Source of the DNA: Absidia repens
Lineage: Eukaryota; Mucoromycota; Mucoromycetes; Mucorales; Cunninghamellaceae
Direction: 5' to 3'
Assembly: GCA_002105175.1 (NCBI GenBank)
Contig: MCGE01000022.1
Coordinates: forward strand, 496,001 to 560,000
DNA: 64,000 bases
The translations under genes were made by a program, and so were the position numbers. A model generated the notes under the pieces. It ran no database searches. It was given only the letters and a program-made list of their open reading frames with translations, and had not been told where the DNA came from. Below, piece after piece: positions 1 through 13,555 of this stretch. Each line of letters opens with the position of its first letter. The first letter of the stretch is position 1.

Positions 1-120
1 TTAATAAGACTTGTTTAGAGGAAGGGGAACGGAACTGTGCTGGGGGGATGGTTTATCCTCTTATGATTGACTCACCGCTGTCTCCTTTTTTTGTATATTT
101 ATATTATATTTACTATGCAG

Positions 121-3100
121 ACAACACCACATCGATCAATACCTCCAAAATACTAAGATTTACGGTGACAAGCGACGAACCAATACAAGAAAATACCAAA
201 TTGAATCGATCTCATGATATGGCTGGCTACTTGCTGAAAAAGCGACGCAAACGAATGCAAGGTAAGGAAAACCAAATCGTTGATAAGGAGATCTCCTCCT
301 CTCTTGTATTTTAACCAAAAAAATGGTGGTTTATTGACTTTTTTATTACTTATTATGGGGGGGGATGTTTTAAATTAGGTTGGGCAAAACGTTGGTTTGA
401 ACTACTTCCTAATGGAACATTGTCTTATTCGGTAGCTCCTGGTGGCATCAAAAGGGGTTCGATTCAAATCACTATGACCATGATTACTATTTACCCAAAA
501 CAACGCACTATCCATCTGGACACTGGCACTACGGTCTATCATTTGAAGGCTTTGACAAAGGAAGATTTTGACAAGTGGGTGGATGAATTCAGGCGTCAAC
601 GTGCTATCTCTCACCGGGACAAAAATGCTGGCATTATGGTGGATGGCGCTTGGCTATTGCCGGATAATCGATATCGACTCACACCAAAACCAACGAACCA
701 ACGACAAAATGAAGACGAAGACGATCTTGAAGAGGATGATGATGATGACGACGACGACGACGATGACAATGGCTCTGATAGGCGTGGTAATATCTTTGGT
801 GCTGGAGAAGACAGCGTCGCTTATTTTGAACAAAGCCAGCAACATTTGGAACAAGACTTTAGGCGCATGGCTCATGATTTAGAAACACTCTCGATTGGCT
901 TGCAGAACATGAAGAGGACATGGAGTGGCGGGACTTCGGCAACGCACTCTACCACTGGGAATACATCATCTGTCTCCTCCTCCCCAGCATCATCGCCGAC
1001 AACAAACAGCAAACGACGATTTACTTTCCGACGTGGGTCCACCCAACCACCCTCATCAGCACATCCTCTGAGCTCAAATCAAGGTGGTGGTGGTATTAGC
1101 AGCAGCATATCTGCCACTCTTCCCAATCCACAACAGCAACTACTCGACTTTCCAGATTCATCATCATCAACATCATCATCAACGTATCACCAAGCCACAT
1201 CTGCAGGCGCCACCACTTTTGACTCACTGATGGAATCCTTACAATATGTTATTGATCTACGCAACAGCATGGAATTAGAATATGGAAAACAACAGCAACA
1301 TTGGTTGAAATGGAAAAAACGACAACGCTACGGATCTCCTCTCTATCACCCTCAAAGATCGGAATTTGGTACACCACGGTCGCTCAGTTTTTACTCTTAC
1401 CACTCATCCAACCACTCGGATTTGTACTACGATGCTGAAGAATTTGAAATGACATTGGACGAAGATGATGATGCCGACTTGGTAGAAGAACAATATGATG
1501 TGGATGATACTAGCTCTCTGGAAGGTAACCCCCCCCCGCCCAACGATCAACTTCCTCCTTTATAGTTGTTGTTTCTTACTTGATCATCTTTCTTTGACAA
1601 ATATAGAACCGCAAAATAATGACGTTGATTCACTGGTATCCAATAGCACTACGATCAAACCTCAACCATCATCACTGCAGCCTCCCTCATCACCATTGCC
1701 AGGACGACGTTCTGCTCCAGCCATCAACATCCAACGACGCACCGTCTTACCGCATCCTGTGGCCGGCAAAAATGTCAATCTGCTCAGCTTATTGCGGAAA
1801 AACATTGGCAAGGACTTATCAACGATCACAATGCCTATCAGTTTGAATGAACCCTTGAATTTACTACAACGGCTTTGTGAAGAGTTGGAATCCTCGGATT
1901 TATTGGACAAAGCCAACCAGTTGGAAGACCCCTTGGACCGATTGATGTACGTGGCTATCTTCTCCATCTCTGGGTTTGCTTCTAGTCAGTATCGCATTGG
2001 GCGCAAGTTTTGGAATCCGTTACTTTTTGAAACGTATGAATGCCTACGTCCTGACAAAGGTTTCAGGTTTGTCTCTGAAAAAGTATCCCATCGTCCGAAT
2101 ATCATGGCGGTAAGTACATAAAAAAAGGCGAGATGAGTGGGATGGAAAACTCATTTGAGGTTATATAACATTGATTTAAAACGTCTTTCTCTATCTGTGA
2201 TATATAGTGTCATGCGGAATCAGACAATTTTACATTTTGGCAATCCACTGAAGGCAGCACCAAGTTCTGGGGTAAGAAAGAAAAAAAAAAAAAAAGATCA
2301 ATTTATCTATACTCATATCACCTTTCTCTCACTCACTCACTCTCATCTAGGCAAGTCCATGGAATTTATATCTGAAGGAACAGTGAACGTGAAGCTTCCA
2401 AAGCATGACGATCACTTTACGTACACCAAACCTACAAGTCATATGCGCAACATGCTCTTTGGCACGCGCTACTTGGAGCATTTGGGGCAAACCAAGGTGA
2501 CCAATCATACCACGGGAGATTATGCTGTGGTGACATTCAAGGAAGCGCGACGGAATGGAGGTGACAGTGGCTATTATTTTGGAAGCGGCGGTGCACAATG
2601 GGAACGGAATGAAGTGGAAGTCTTATTCTATACCAGCAACTCAACACCATCAGTGCCTGTACGAAAAGTGGTTGGTAAATGGAGTCAATCTTTATCGCAA
2701 GACCTTGGTGACCAGCAATACAAATTACTTTGGCAAGTGCAACCACCCACGGTCGACCATCCCGCCGATTATTATGGCTTTACCCAGTTTTGTATGGAAT
2801 TGAACGAAACCACAAGTTTGGAAAAAGGTCATCTCCCACCTACAGACACAAGACTTCGACCTGACCAATATTTGTTTGAAAAAGGTAATGTTCTCCCCGT
2901 CCTACTTTTTTATTTTTATTTTTATGGATGATAGCATTCATGTGTTTTTTTGTTGTTGTTTTTTTTCATTGGTATTGAATCTATATCTAGGCGATGTGGA
3001 CCAGGCGGAAAAAGAAAAGGAACGTGTTGAAGTTTTACAAAGGGAAAGAAGAAGTCATAATGAAGCCTCTGGAACTACACCAACACCATTTTGGTTCCGT

Positions 3101-3199
3101 CCCAATGCACAAGATCCTACACAATGGGAATATAAAGGTGGTTATTGGGAAGCAAGAACGTCCGGTCAATGGCCGAATGGCACACCTGTTTTATGGTAG
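121..3199 (+). CDS. Oxysterol-binding protein with PH domain (5' end outside window)
   Basis: Lipid-transfer protein of the OSBP/Osh family, acting at membrane contact sites. Exons: 121-261, 379-1524, 1607-2109, 2208-2271, 2351-2884, 2991-3199; these give 864 residues to the stop, phases agree throughout, and the first visible exon begins in mid-codon, so the N-terminus lies upstream. A PH domain spans the first two exons (GYLLKKRRKRMQG joined to WAKRWFE). It is followed by an acidic run (about 714-775) and a Ser-rich linker. The sterol/lipid-binding ORD begins near 1770 with the lid-type sequence SLLRKNIGKDL and continues through NPLLFETYE and CHAESDNFTFWQ to a Trp-rich C-terminus. The family fingerprint EQVSHHPP reads EKVSHRPN here (2077-2100). 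PH plus ORD resembles the long Osh proteins. Family assignment is firm; ligand is unknown. Confidence 0.9.
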
Positions 3200-3995
3200 G
3201 GTGGGACTCGACTATACTTTTTGGAAGTAATATTGGCAGTCGTAATAGCAAATGGCCCCTTTAGATCAAAACCATATATGCACTTTTTATATCGACTATT
3301 TTTCTTTTTTATATTCCTCCACTTTATATACCACTATCTTCATCACTAGTTTATTACAAATCCCCTCTCTAATTCACACCATCAATAGTTTAGTAACCCG
3401 TCTCCAATGCATACCAATCACATAATTTATATCAATAAAAAAAATTAATCTTGATCCAAATTTATTTTGTATTATATATATATATCTTCGTTTGTGTTGC
3501 CTTCTATGAGCTATCCATTACCAAAGAAAAAAGTCAATGGTTTGATTTATATGCATGCAACCTTTTTTTTTTTTTTTTATTGGTTGTGATGTCCCCGATT
3601 TTGACAACACAATCAAATACACACACATATATATATATATTTCACAGGATGCCTATGTAAGAATACAATATTATCAAGCCCAACCAGTTCCACAATTGAA
3701 TTTTAGAAAGTTTATTTGTAGTCAGTTTATTTGATGAATACAAAGATAAATGATAAAAAAAAAATATGTATTTAAAACTAAAAGTAAATGGGCAAGTTTC
3801 TAAAACAAGGAGTTGGTGGTGAAGATAGAGATACATTCCAAAATACTACTGTATAACCAAAAAGGAAAGGCGGGAGGGAGGGATGATGTAAAAGAAAAAA
3901 AAATATACTAGAGAAAAAAGAGGAGGAACATATAAATGGATGATGGGGGGGGTGTAAAAAAGTAAACAATATAAATATATATAAAAAAAAAATAA
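3200..3995. other. Convergent intergenic region, OSBP and eIF3m 3' ends
   Basis: AT-rich sequence between two converging genes. It holds an AATAAA-like signal near 3433 for the OSBP transcript, short TA and TG runs around 3475 and 3620, and T/A homopolymers. No coding sequence, RNA gene or repeat shared with the rest of the window was seen. Confidence 0.6.
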
Positions 3996-5666
3996 CTAGT
4001 TTGTCTTGATGCCTTCGGACTTGTCTTCCACAACAACGGTAGCACCACCTTGTAAAGCACCACCAGCAATCAACTTTGCGTTTCCAATGACAGCCAAGAT
4101 ATCATTCAAGCTATCCTTCCAGGTATTCAATCGTACACTTAATTGTTGCCATTGTTCCTTACCGAAGACACGGTAGATACTGCGGTGCACAATGACGGTC
4201 TTGTTCAATTGATCCAACTTGGCTTCCACCAAACCGGCACGAATCACATCAATCACCCACATTTCGACTTGGTCTTCGTTGATATCCAAAGCTTTGGAGA
4301 TTTCACCATAGGTCAATTCACGAGCCAAGTTTTCTGAGCCCAATGAAGCCAAAGACAATAATCGGATCTTGCGTAACCCAGCTTCTTGATCAGCAATCAA
4401 GCCACCGTGCTTGGACACAAAGGCGGTGTATGTTTGAAGGTTGCCGTTCAAGAACAAGTCGAGCAATTGGAATTCGTCGGTGCCCTTGATATGTTGTACA
4501 GCGGTGTATTGGATCAAATCTTCAAATGCAAAGTAGTTGTCCATGGCCACAGCACGTAAAATGGCGTCCTTGGCACAGCTGGTGGATTCGTCGTCCTTGG
4601 TTTCGTATGTCGCCAACTTCTTCAATAAAAAGTCAAGAGATGATTTGCTAATTATAAGAGAGGGAAAGAAAAAAAGAAGTGTGAGATGAATACCTTTCCC
4701 TTTCCCATCTTATGACTTTATTCCCTCCCCCACCCAACATAGCGCTTTTTTTGTTTTTTGTTTTTTTTACCTTTCACCAGCTTGAGACAACTTTTCGGAC
4801 AAGTGTTGGTACAATTGACGTTCGGTGGTGATATCAATTCCCCATTGCTTGGCCCAAGCATCGACATTGGCCAATTGAGTTGTGAGAGAGTCCAATTCAT
4901 CAGCTTGGGCAGTAACATCTACCAAACCCAAGAATGCGTCATATCGAAGAGCAGAAGTAGCAGGTAAGGCATTATATAAGTTCAACAAACTGAGGGCAAA
5001 TGAAAAAAAGGGGGAGAAAGGTCAGTCAATAATGGTATGATCATCCCACACACAAAAAAAAAAATCTCGCTTACATCTTTTGCTTCAAGCTGGTCTTGGT
5101 GCTTTCAGTCTTTGACAACGAGGCAGTGAAAGCCTTGACAGCGGAAGGCAAGACTTGTTCAGGAGCACTCAAAAGAATCACAATGGTGAGATTGAAGGCA
5201 TGTTCCACCTCTATAGAAGATATATATGGTATGAGTTATCACTGCTTTCTTTAAAACCCGTGGACAAAATAAGAAGAAAAAAGAGTGCCTTGAGTTTCGC
5301 TTACCTCTATCATTCTTGGTCAAAAGGATGGCGACATCTTTGGCGAGTTGGGTGTAGACGCTGTTTTTGTCGGATTTCACAAGAGCTTGGATTTCCTTCA
5401 CATAAGGAGCATCTTCTTCGCTTTCCCCGCGTAACCGAGAAATATAGAACGCCAAATCGTCAATCTATATAATATTCAAAAAGAGAAAAGAAAAGTGAGT
5501 CAAAGGCTGATCATCTAAACTACAGCAGCAATAAGCCACGCAAGATTATATTGTAGACACTGGTGTAGCTTTTTCGTCAATGGCAAACTATGTCTTTCCT
5601 ATTGAATTGTATTGTCTCATTTACCTGTGCATCAGAAGTGCTTTGAACAGAGAAGTTGTTCGACAT
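3996..5666 (-). CDS. Translation initiation factor eIF3 subunit M (PCI domain)
   Basis: Subunit of the eIF3 complex that acts with the 40S ribosome during initiation. Exons on the minus strand: 5666-5625, 5464-5305, 5210-5075, 4989-4771, 4647-3996; 1,209 nt, 402 residues, all phases consistent. The start MSNNFSVQS is the only ATG opening that joins in frame to exon 2. The C-terminal half carries a PCI/winged-helix domain with LTYGEISKALDI and EMWVIDVIRAGLVEAKLD followed by VHRSIYRVFG, the pattern of eIF3m rather than of proteasome or COP9 PCI subunits. Length is normal for fungal eIF3m. It converges on the OSBP gene. A T-rich tract of more than 20 bases lies 70 bp upstream of the ATG, in the presumed promoter or leader. 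Confidence 0.93.
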
Positions 5667-7236
5667 GTTTGTGATTTTAAAAAAAAAAAAAAAAGTTGAC
5701 GAGAAAAAGAAAGAGGAATGAGAGCGTACACCTTTTTTTTTTTTTTTTTTTTTTTTTTTGGCAAACAACAGCCTGTCCAACAGTCACCAGCAGGTTTTTT
5801 CCCCAAAATTGAATCTCCGTTCTGGACATTTTTTTTAATGGCACCTCTCGATTATGGGATTTGAAATAAAACCCCGTCCGGTCTGAATTAAATATTTGGC
5901 TCCTTCCCTTTTTTGCTCTATCTCTCTCTTCTCTCCTTTTCTTTTTTAAGAAAAATTTATTTTCTCTTCACTGTTTTTAGCTCGTTGTGGACCTGGTGAC
6001 CTTGGTTTTCTATTAGGACTAGTTTAGAAGGGTTTAAAAAAGTGATTACAAGATGCATGGGGAAACCCTTTCATTTTGATTCTAGGATTTTGTGGGGGGA
6101 GGGTGTCTTGATTAGCTTAGTTTGTCTCTTCTTCAATGAAACAGATGTTTGCTGCAATAAAACTTGTCTTTGCCTTGAAAACTGTATGTTTGCTTCATTG
6201 ATGTGTGTTTAAACTTCATTAGAAGTTTGGAGATCCCTTGTAGAGATCCCTTTTTTCTTTTACACCGTTTCTTCTTCTACACCATTCTTCTACACTAGCA
6301 TCTCTCTCAACTACTATTAGCGGCCCCTGTTTACATCTTCTTTCCTTTTAGTATAGTGTTGACTATCATGATTCAATAAAAAGTTTTTTATCTTGCAATG
6401 GACAATGGATGACAAAGCTATTCTACTGTGATTGGCTATTTTACATAATATTCTATTTGCAGTAGACTGTTCGACAAACTATTCTATTGCGGTAGGCTAT
6501 TCGGCAGACTTGATTCAGCTTATTTCACTTACCGCTACATATAGTAGCAGCCATAGAACCTCCTTCTTTCCCAGGTAGTATTAGTTATAGTTTTCCTTAT
6601 TTAAATCAATATATTTCACTATACCCCAATTGAATAAACAAAAACTGATTGCCTCAATATATACTACTGTCCGATTGTGTGTGTTTGATGTTTTTATTAT
6701 TCTTTTATTGGTTTGGAAAGCCTATAGCAAATATTACTACTTTTGGAAGCCTCACCAGGCGCTTTTTTAGCTTGCTCTGTGCATGTATGGGGGTATTGGA
6801 GGGGGAAATGGTAGGGGTAGAAGGTGCATGTAACTAGAAAGCGGTTCCATGCAAACTTGGGTGTCCAAGTACGTGTGTGGTTAAATGGTGGGTGATAGCA
6901 TAGAGGCGGCTATTATGGCTGTAGACTTTAGCTGGGAGCTTAAAGGCGTAAACTTTAGAGCATTCTACAAGCAATTGCATGAGGCGTCGATACATTTTTT
7001 ATTATACTTAAACTAAATTTAAAAAATAGTAAGCATTGTGTTTGCCATTTTTATTTATTTACTACTACACCTCAATTTTTCCCAATTATATACATATGAT
7101 AGTAAATGACAAGTTTGTTTTATTGATGGAAATAATAATCAAAGAGTAAAAATATTGACAATACTAATAACGATAACTAAGATTGAGACGATATATGTGT
7201 AGATAGGTACAGGATATACAACAACAACAACAACAA

Positions 7237-7277
<41 letters not shown>

Positions 7278-7368
7278 ACTAAACTAAACTAAGACGAAAA
7301 CTAAAACAAGGAAGAGAGTACAATGATAAAAGATGGTAATATGTTAAGGGCAAGACGAAGAATACATA
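5667..7368. other. Intergenic region with a decayed dispersed-repeat copy and a poly-A tract
   Basis: Holds the eIF3m promoter side, a copy of the dispersed hairpin repeat (about 5975-6215), sequence near 6370-6560 that resembles the end of a second repeat seen at 18.9 and 63.7 kb (motifs like GACAAACTATTCTA), and an A homopolymer of nearly 40 bases at about 7238-7275 preceded by CAA repeats. The right end is the 3' side of the chitin synthase gene. Open frames in the interval are short and unconvincing. Confidence 0.6.
5975..6215 (+). repeat. Dispersed hairpin repeat, copy A (degenerate)
   Basis: Contains GGACTAGTTTAGAAGGGTTT, then ATTACAAGATGCATGGGGAA and ACCCTTTCATTTTG, the same order as the other copies. 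The GGGTTT / AAACCC stem is kept although part of the loop has changed. The 3' portion is poorly conserved. Boundaries are approximate. Confidence 0.65.
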
Positions 7369-7803
7369 TTATACAAATGTTCGAGAGGAAGTGTGCGCAT
7401 GTCCAGGGAAAGTTGGCATTGATAGATTGGGAAAAACAGTTGTATGGTCCAAAGAGGTTGGGGACAAAGTGGCAACGGATGAGTAAGGCCGATGATCTTT
7501 TCCAGAGCTGGTAGCGTTGTATGATAAAAGCTTTCGGTTGCCAGTTCGCATCACTTCCCAATCTTGCCATTTGCGCATCACTAGTCGAGAGGAATCAAAC
7601 ACCCCGGTACCACCATCATGCCCATTACCACTTTTTCCCTTTTCGTCACCGACCACCACACGAGTCGAACCCCATGAAAAGTCATCAAAATGCCAGAATG
7701 AATAGACGGGTAGAATAAAATTCCATATTGGAATGGCGCAAATGTAAACTATACCAGAAAAGAAAAAAACTTCAGTAAACGCCTGAAGTCCACTAGAGTG
7801 GGG

Positions 7804-7842
<39 letters not shown>

Positions 7843-9105
7843 ACTTACTAATCATCCAGCTGATATATATTATTTTTCTAGTAGTAATAACAATAAGTAT
7901 TCCTGGAAGACCAAGAACAGAAGCCAAAAGACCAATGGATTGCCATTGAGGATGGCCAGACACAGCAGCGGTGACGACCAAATAAATAGTCATCACAACT
8001 GCACAAGGTAAAACCTGTTTGTACAATATGCCTTTCATTAATCATCCTCTCCATTGCCTTTTTCATTTTTACCGTATCTTCACACTGATCATTTTACTTA
8101 CAAGAGTTCCAATTAAATCGATCACAATGGAAAATTGCATTGACAAACAAGCAATACCACAAAGGTCAGACACCAGGGCAAGTTCCATCAAGTTGTGAAC
8201 AGTCGAATTGATCCATCGTCGTCTCTGAGATAGAAGGACACAAAACTCGTCGGGCACCACGGTTTTGCAAATGGCTTGAGGCACAAACATCATTTGGCGG
8301 TGAGGGAAGGTACGAAGCATCACTGTCGACAAAAAGCGATCTTCACCCAGCAATAAAAGATTTTTTTCATGGAGGGTTGTCACTATATTTTGATTGTATT
8401 CCAATACCACATCGGGATTCGCCAAAATAGGCACCCATGCGCCGTTCTTGGGAGCCTTGATCCTATACATGCTGAAACACCCAGGAAGACATGTCACAAT
8501 ACCGAAGAGTGATTCAAATGCTTTGGCGTAATGATGTGATATATAGTATTCAAAAACTTGTATTGCAGTCACCCCTAAAGGAAATAATAGTAAATAAAAA
8601 TGAAATATTTGATTTTAGTTGTGTTTTTGTTTTCACGGTCATAAGAATAACAGGAGATGACTTACACGACGATGTCTTGTTGGCTATTCTTGTTTCACCG
8701 CATAGTCCCATAATGGTAATGTCATTAGCCATTGCTGCCACCATAAAATTTAGCGCATCAGGTAACACCTTTGTATCAGCATCGACCATCAAGACAAGTT
8801 CAAACTTATCCGGAGTCACACCCTTCATTAAACAAGTCATTTTCCAAAAGATATCATAGTCCAATTCAGATAAGCGATCATGAAATAGCACTCTTTGGAA
8901 GAAAGACATCAAGATAAGCTATTGATAAAAAAAAATGAAAGACAATAAGATTTAATAACCCATGTTTCAGTATCACTACTGTAAAATTTTGTACCTGGGA
9001 ATCACGTTTGCCTCGATTACCGGGTTTGGGCGATGATTGTTCTTCTGGTGTGCCGCATTTGACAATTGTGATACAAGGAACACCTTTGTAATGACCGGCA
9101 TGCTA

Positions 9106-9166
<61 letters not shown>

Positions 9167-11735
9167 AGGGGTATGGTTTGTTTAGTAAATATAATACAAG
9201 TGAAAAGCAAGTATCATTGTTTACTTTAAACTTACGACTTTTGCCAAGTTTAATTGCTTTTCCCCATCGGCTATGGCAAGGTAACTAACACAAGGAGGAT
9301 CTGCCATATTGGGATCAATGTCCATCATATCGACGACAATATCTGGGGTTGATTTTGTTTCACCGGCACCAACAATAAGTCCATCCGCAATAACAAAGAA
9401 GATCTAAATGATATGTGTGAAAACAGGAGATGAATTGAAAGATCACCATCATTGTACTACGATTAATCGTTTTATTGTCATCACTATTTGCTTGTTTGTT
9501 TGTTATTGTTTTTTCTTTTTACCTTGTGTTTGCTTGAATAGGTTGTTTCCGCCAAACTGTCCATTGTTGTCCGTAAACCATCTTCTCCTTCAGAATAACA
9601 AGTAACCATCATGCAAGTATACAGTTCAGTTTGTACAATTTCAGAAGAGCCTTGATCAGATGGAAAATGTAGAGGTGCAGCGAGAGAGTACAATGAGGGT
9701 GAAGTGACGGTCAAAGAAGATGAAGAGTGATGTTGGGTCTGATTTTTCGCTTGATATGGTGCCAAATAATCGCCATTGTGATGAGAAGTAATGCCAGGCA
9801 GTGACTCGCGATGCTCACCGGTAGTCGTCGTAGTTGATGAGGAAGGAGGGGTCACGAGTGCGGAAGAAAAATGACGTGGCAATGAAGTGGACGAATTGAA
9901 AGCTGAAGAGGTTCGAGGGGTTGGGTACCGTGGTATACTGTATACAGCATGTGGTGGTGATGAATTGGGTGGAGTAATCGAGTGATGATTAGATGAGCCA
10001 GGTCCAGACGGGAAATACTGATTTCGTAGAGTGCAAGTGTTGTAAGAACCACGGATATGATTTTTGGGATCAGCATTACCGCCTTGAACCGAACGCCAAG
10101 CAAGCCAATTGGATCGCCCACCTGGTTTCACCAAAAGACGCGAGATTATCCATTGGAACAAGATAGCCATCAAGTATCGCACAACAATCATGGAAATAAT
10201 AATGGTGAATAAAAGATTCATAATGATATTGGACGCAATACACCCACTGGAATCCGTTTGCATCACGCCAACGCCGAAGCGAGCAATAGCGCAGTTCATA
10301 GCTTGATGTCCATGTTTGTAGTAAAGCATCGCGTATGAACCATCGTTGTTGATAGATTGATGAAGCACATTTTCAATTTGAGTACCAAACGTTGCGGGTG
10401 GATAATTTTTGAAATATCGTGTCATATTCACCACTGTAGGAATTACAAAAACGATTGACGTGAGTATTATGTTCATACACTTTGGTTCCAAAATGAGATA
10501 GGAAAGAAAACTTACCATAGTTACCGAAAAGCATCATATTCGAGTTCGGGATTGGATCAGCAAATTCATCCCAATCAAAATTGACTGTATCGATTGGGTT
10601 GTAAATAGATTGAAGGTCAGCCAAAGAAAGGCATGAGCCGTCGCTTGTTACCAAAGAGCTACCACCTAACAATACACAAAGATACGTATGCCATATAATT
10701 AATGCATATACCTTTTTTCCATATTTTTTTTTTTGTATACTTACCGTAGGGGTTTTCTATGCGACAAGGATCGACGCTGGTGCGATTGAAGTCGGCTGGA
10801 AAAAAGGGAGTGCAATCGCCATACAAGTCACCATCAAACATCGACCCAAGATCCAACGATCCGTAATCAGTTGTCAAATTCATATTATGTTGTTTGAAAA
10901 AGTCTTGAACGATATCGGTAGGGTATAATTGTCCAAAGATAGAATACATGTTATTATTGGTATTGTCAAACGCTACACGCTGTCCAGTCGGTAAAACTGT
11001 CGAATGTGGATAATAGTCGCCTTGTTCGGGACAAATCGTTCGTACCAGCCCGTAAGTAAGATAAGCCAGAACCAAACATAAGAAAATAATAATATATACA
11101 AGAGTGATCTAAAGAAGACAATAAAAATAAAAAAAAAAAGAAAAAGAAAAAGAAAAAAATCAGAAAAACAACATCGATATTTTAGCGGTGTTTGAAAACG
11201 GTGAAGATTGCTTCCGACCAGTAGTATATACCTTTTCACGCCAAGCTTGACGCATCATAGCATTCGACTTTCCAAAGCATAGACGAATACAAAAGTTTGG
11301 AAAACAACACGTGGCTATAAATGCGGTCCACGCCCACCAGCCACTGCGCACAACACAGGATGCATTTCGTTCCTGTTTACCCCTGAATTTTCGATCGACT
11401 CCACAGTCATAAATTTGTGGATCGCCGGTGGGGTCAGTTTCTCCCGTCGACGACTGTTGTCTGATATGATCTTTTCTATGTTGAGCCAACTGTTGAACCA
11501 ATTCTTCTGACATGGGTTGACCTATGCGACGACACTGATTATAATGATGATTTTCTTGATAAATGTTATTGTTGATAAACTGCTGATGATGATAGTTTCC
11601 ATTTCCAATATTGCCATCAGTTGATCGTAAAATACCTTGACGTGGTCTTTGCCTTTCTGGTCTTGATAACGATTTTGTCCGACGCAAGTCATTATGCCTT
11701 GTACGGATTATACCTGGAGAATATGGTGAATCCAT
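7369..11735 (-). CDS. Chitin synthase, class IV-like (GT2 family)
   Basis: Integral membrane enzyme that polymerises UDP-GlcNAc into cell-wall chitin. Ten exons: 11735-11232, 11108-10745, 10665-10516, 10433-9523, 9403-9236, 9102-8995, 8918-8666, 8574-8102, about 8014-7849, 7748-7369; 3,477 nt, 1,158 residues. N-terminal transmembrane segments lie near residues 135-155, 169-190 and 400-435, followed by a Ser/Pro/His-rich linker. The catalytic domain has LMVDADTK (about 780), GEDRFLS (about 897) and [13 protein letters not shown] (about 937), the acceptor and product-site motifs of chitin synthases. After it come C-terminal membrane helices and the [10 protein letters not shown] motif (about 1050). 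QRRRWINS with VHNLMEL fits the class IV/CHS3 type; I see no myosin motor, as class V/VII would have. The last residues are low-complexity. One intron holds a (GA)n run and another an A-rich homopolymer. Confidence 0.93.
7804..7841. repeat. Poly-A homopolymer inside a chitin synthase intron
   Basis: About 38 consecutive A on the plus strand. On the coding strand it is an oligo-T run just inside the last intron (7848-7749), about 45 nt downstream of its donor. The length is likely to be variable or subject to sequencing error. Confidence 0.9.
9106..9160. repeat. (GA)n microsatellite in a chitin synthase intron
   Basis: About 25 uninterrupted GA units within the intron between the exons at 9403-9236 and 9102-8995 (minus strand), immediately before the acceptor side. 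A CT-rich run in the coding sense may act as a long polypyrimidine tract. Confidence 0.9.
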
Positions 11736-13555
11736 AGACTATAAAAAGAAATGTGAAGAATAACGAAGAAATCAAGTCCAATTTATTGTCTATGAGATAC
11801 CTTTTCAAGAAAAGATAGAGTAAGAAGTATAAGAAAATTTAAATGATTAAAGAAAGAAAGGAAAGGAAAACAAAAAATAAAAAAATAAAAAAAGATCTTC
11901 GCTTTTGGTTTATTTATATTCTTTGTATTTGAAAATTGTTAGCGAAAGCTGCCAGCAAAACGAAACCCTATTATTTATTTATTAAATAATTAAATAATAA
12001 ACAAAAACGACAAGGATTCGCAAACAATAGTACAAACTTCGAAGTTTAGCTTTTTTTTCCCTCCTCTGTTTTCTCACCTTCTGTTTTGTGCACCTTTGTA
12101 AAATATAGTACGGATCATCTCTTTGTTTATAGTAGGATGATGACTCTATCTTTTTGTCGCTATGATGATTACTGCCAAATTGATAGTAAAATAATATATA
12201 GCTGTACAGTGCTTGCAGCTTGAGAATTCATTTTTTGGAACCGTTACGTGCACGGACCCTTTTTTGATACCACATAATCCTTTCCATTTTCATATAATTT
12301 CACAAGAAAATGAAAAGGTATCATACTTTATAGGGTTGCTCGTTTGATTATCCCCATACTAGTCATAAAGCTAACCCCCATTCCCTATTTAATGCCCATA
12401 GAGTAAATATTTCGTAGTGAGGTCACAAATTACATTGATTGATAGAACTGATGCAAAATGTATATCATTTGCTTTATTAGAAGGAAAAAAAAAAAACTTA
12501 TAGAGATATATAAATAAAACTGTATAAAGGGGCAAACTATAAACTACATACAGACTGTTCTAAATACACCTTGGGGTAATCATCAAAGTCCGAGATTCTT
12601 CTCCGTGATGACGACCAAAGGATAATATTACCCACGTACACGTCTAATGGCATTGGGAATTTGGAATGTGCTAAATTTCAATCGTGACCGCTTGCCTCGG
12701 TATCCAAACAGTAGCTGCATATATATAGTATCACCAGTCATGAACTAAATTTAAACTGGAGATAGTATATAAATCCAGATAATATTCACTGAATTGTTGC
12801 TGATAGTTGTATGGTATTACGTGATCAGAGTACCGGGAGGAATGAAATGGTACGCGCTACATTGAACTAAAGAACAACAATGTTCAAACTAATCTAAAGG
12901 GTCAATCGCAAAACGGGATCTCTTGTGCATCAAGTGAGAGAATGACTAATGAGGTGCTTTCCATTGAAACAAGTAAAAGGAGACATGCTTTATTCAAATG
13001 TAGATTTAAACGAATACTAAACTAAGCTAATGAAGGCTCCAAAAAGCCCACCTAATAGTGATTCTAAATCCTAGATTCAAAATGAAAAGGGTTTCCCCAT
13101 GCATCTTGTAATGCCTGAGCTGAAACCCTTCTAAACTAGTCCTGACACTATTCTAAGTCCAATATGACCTCAAAGAAATTGAATGGGTGAGGGGGGGAAA
13201 ATGAAAAGAAAGGGAGAGCGAAAAAAAATTGGGAGTAAATAAAAATCATGTGGGCGGCATTTGAAATGATTGCGAGAGAACAAAGTCTACTATATAGGGA
13301 GGAGAGTATAGTGGGGTAGAACATAGATAGATCAGTGTTTATTTGACAAAAGTGGACCCAATATTGGGAAAAATAAAAAAAAAAGGAAGGGATACTATAT
13401 AAAGGAAGGGAGGGTAGTTAAAATGAAAAAATAAACATTTAAAAAAAGTCATAAAGTGCATACGGAAGAAAAAGTACAAAAAAAAAAAAAAAAAAAAAAA
13501 AGGTGGATGAAGCTGTGGTGAACGGACAACAGCAAGGATCGAAATCAACGATCGT
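11736..13555. other. Intergenic region with dispersed-repeat copy B
   Basis: Upstream (promoter) side of the chitin synthase and 3' side of the next gene. The first 300 bases are A-rich leader-like sequence. A reverse-oriented dispersed repeat occupies about 12950-13265. A run of about 20 A lies near 13478-13500. No supported gene. Confidence 0.6.
12950..13265 (-). repeat. Dispersed hairpin repeat, copy B (reverse)
   Basis: Reads on the plus strand as ATTCAAATGTAGATTTAAAC, CTAAGCTAATGAAGGC, GGGTTTCCCCATGCATCTTG, TGAGCTGAAACCC and CTAAACTAGTCCTGACAC, then an A/G-rich block ending CATGTGGGCGGCATTTGAAATG. This is the full core in the same order as copy D and the reverse complement of copies C, E and F. 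Confidence 0.85.

Noticed and set aside
48..120. Start of the OSBP gene inside the window
   Set aside because: The frame before 121 contains no protein-like sequence and a good acceptor (TATGCAG) ends at 120, so this is an intron and the true start is upstream.
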